Source: Maridesulfovibrio ferrireducens
GTDB taxonomy: Bacteria > Desulfobacterota > Desulfovibrionia > Desulfovibrionales > Desulfovibrionaceae
Assembly: GCF_900101105.1 (NCBI RefSeq)
Contig: NZ_FNGA01000001.1
Span: forward strand, 868,001-932,000
Direction: 5' to 3'
Length of the DNA stretch: 64,000 nt
Part shown: positions 62,592-64,000 of the stretch, one piece after another
Layout of the letters: each line of letters begins with the position of its first letter
How positions within the stretch are numbered: position 1 is the first letter of the stretch
Made by a program: the position numbers and the translations under genes
Notes under the pieces: model-generated
Seen by the model: the letters and a program-made list of their open reading frames with translations, nothing else
Databases searched by the model: none
Told to the model about the DNA's origin: nothing

Positions 62592-63566
62592 TTATATTTT
62601 TCGTTTTCTACCGGGTGGAAGGTGGTCGGGACCAAACCATTCAGGAGGGGACGTCGGGCTGTCCTCTCTTGCACAACCCTGCCAGAGATCATTGTTTTCA
62701 AACATCATATCAATCGCGTTCTGAACATTTCTTTTATGTTCAATCCAGTCCGGTGCCACCAGTTCACCCGGCGCAGGGTCGGCATTCAGTCTGTGGATAA
62801 CAATGTCGGTTCGTAAAATGGATACGGCAGTTTCAAGCATATCAAGGTATTCTTCCATGGAGAAAGGGGTGAATTCTCCCCGGTCATACATTTCCTGCAA
62901 GGGAGTGCCGTGACTTATATAGAGATTATGAAATTTGATTCCTGAAATAGGAAGACTGTTAATAAATTCAACCGTTGCAATGAAATCTTTCTTCGATTCC
63001 CCCGGCAATCCTGCGATAACGTGTGCACAGACCTCGATTTCATACGAGTCCGCAAGTATAACCGCATCAGCAAAACACTTTGCGTCATGCCCTCTGTTGA
63101 TCAAAGCCAGAGTTGTATCATTTGAACTTTGAAGTCCCAGTTCAAGCCATGTTTCTTTTAGATTAAGATCTTTTATCAATTGGAGCTTTTCAGCATCAAT
63201 GCAGTCAGGACGGGTTCCAATACATATGCCGGCAAGCCCGGGAAGATCCCGGAGTTGATCAAACGCGCACTTTACCTGTTCCAACGTTCCATACGTGTTG
63301 GTGTAGGATTGCAGGTAGGCTAGAAATAGTTTTGCATTGTAAAGTCTGGTAAATTTTTTCGTCCAGAAATCCCACTGTTCAGGAATGGGTGTAGACTGAG
63401 AGTGCATGCCTGATCCAGAGCCGAGGGGGTTGCAGAAAATACACCCTTTTGTGGAAATGTTTCCGTCACGATTGGGACATGAAAATCCGAAGTCCAGCGG
63501 TACTTTCTGGACCCTTTTCCCGAAATTTTGTCTTAGTCGGGCAGCAAGCCCGTAAAAACGATACAT
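62592..63566 (-). CDS. TIGR01212-type (YhcC-like) radical SAM protein
   Basis: The 324-residue protein begins with the family opening (YGLAARLRQNFGKRVQKVPLDFGFSCPNRDGNISTKGCIFCNPLGSGSG), with the three 4Fe-4S cysteines in FSCPNRDG and GCIFC. It continues KLFLAYLQSYTNTYGTLEQVK, GICIGTRPDCID, WLELGLQSSNDTTLALINRGHD, EVCAHVIAGLPGESK and GIKFHNLYISHGTPL. The reaction of this family is not established in my knowledge; an RNA or protein modification is supposed. The last 50 residues, with DWIEHKRNVQNAIDMMF, are typical. Confidence 0.88.
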   Translation of the reverse strand: MYRFYGLAARLRQNFGKRVQKVPLDFGFSCPNRDGNISTKGCIFCNPLGSGSGMHSQSTPIPEQWDFWTKKFTRLYNAKLFLAYLQSYTNTYGTLEQVKCAFDQLRDLPGLAGICIGTRPDCIDAEKLQLIKDLNLKETWLELGLQSSNDTTLALINRGHDAKCFADAVILADSYEIEVCAHVIAGLPGESKKDFIATVEFINSLPISGIKFHNLYISHGTPLQEMYDRGEFTPFSMEEYLDMLETAVSILRTDIVIHRLNADPAPGELVAPDWIEHKRNVQNAIDMMFENNDLWQGCAREDSPTSPPEWFGPDHLPPGRKRKI

Positions 63567-63795
63567 GAAGACTCCTTTTATTCTGAATCGAGGCAGTGTA
63601 TTAAACTATTTTTTATTTATATCAAAATATACAGTGTGTTAACAGTGTTAAGAAGTGGTTGGCGTAATTGGTGTAATATGTTGCCTGTAGCAATTTCTTC
63701 TGCTAGTTATTACCAAGGAATTTCTTTTGATATAAGGAAAGTTAGCGTCTGCTGAGGCGTCGTTCGAATCACATTTTTTTTGGAGTTTCCAGTAG

Positions 63796-64000
<205 letters not shown>

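Overview
The window reads as chromosomal DNA of a Gram-negative, anaerobic, probably marine member of the Desulfovibrionales (Maridesulfovibrio/Desulfovibrio-like). This is inference. It rests on moderate GC content, an LPS heptosyltransferase, NfnAB, oxygen-independent NrdD, bacteriohemerythrin, tandem chemoreceptors, a PAS/sigma-54 activator, several sodium-coupled transporters and a DUF4911 protein. Coding is dense on both strands. I saw no rRNA, tRNA, CRISPR array, prophage or insertion sequence.

Region by region. 1-3.7 kb: envelope genes (a membrane-protein tail, a GT9 heptosyltransferase, a C25-peptidase-like lipoprotein with a SPOR domain). 3.8-11.2 kb: housekeeping genes (alanine symporter, PpnP, RimO, a histidine kinase, RdgB, GlmS). 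11.4-15 kb: a GntR-controlled amino/sulfonic-acid cluster (DAACS transporter, D-cysteine desulfhydrase/L-cysteate lyase-type PLP enzyme, and a miniature internally deleted RidA). 15.4-18.9 kb: a three-gene leftward operon of unknown role, made of a nuclease-like protein with a damaged active site, an HlyD-type fusion protein and a CDF-like protein without metal ligands. 19.2-22 kb: a thiol-redox relay (CPKC mini-thioredoxin, exported thioredoxin, CcdA) and a His-rich transporter with its MarR regulator and two operator copies. 22.1-24.7 kb: class III ribonucleotide reductase behind a cobalamin riboswitch. 25.2-30.2 kb: a tandem duplication of an MCP gene.

30.3-37.9 kb holds what looks like one sigma-54-controlled module: a divergent DASS (SLC13) permease, a CBS protein, a receiver domain lacking its phospho-Asp, a left-handed beta-helix protein, NhaB, a NifX-like protein and the enhancer-binding activator. 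A well-formed -24/-12 promoter and an array of TGAAAC repeats lie between them. This is the best candidate for an undescribed system. I read it as a Na+-coupled uptake module, possibly for sulfate or a dicarboxylate, with NhaB returning Na+.

38-47 kb: glycosyltransferase, TatD, a CobD-CobQ fusion, a periplasmic binding-like protein, a GAF-GGDEF cyclase and NfnAB. 47.2-47.35 kb: an unannotated structured RNA or leader with several GGA-bearing hairpins and its own terminator. 48-54 kb: LepA, LepB, bacteriohemerythrin, ComM/YifB, a NapH-like ferredoxin and an ICMT-like methyltransferase. 54.6-59 kb: MurI, TetR, DUF4911, PepQ and a flavin oxidoreductase. 59-62.6 kb: pstSCA without pstB, where PstC carries a large N-terminal extension. 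The window ends with a YhcC-type radical SAM protein and the first 67 codons of mreB.

Start codons were moved inward from the longest frame wherever a ribosome binding site or an upstream terminator argued for it. All family assignments are by eye; no database search was run.
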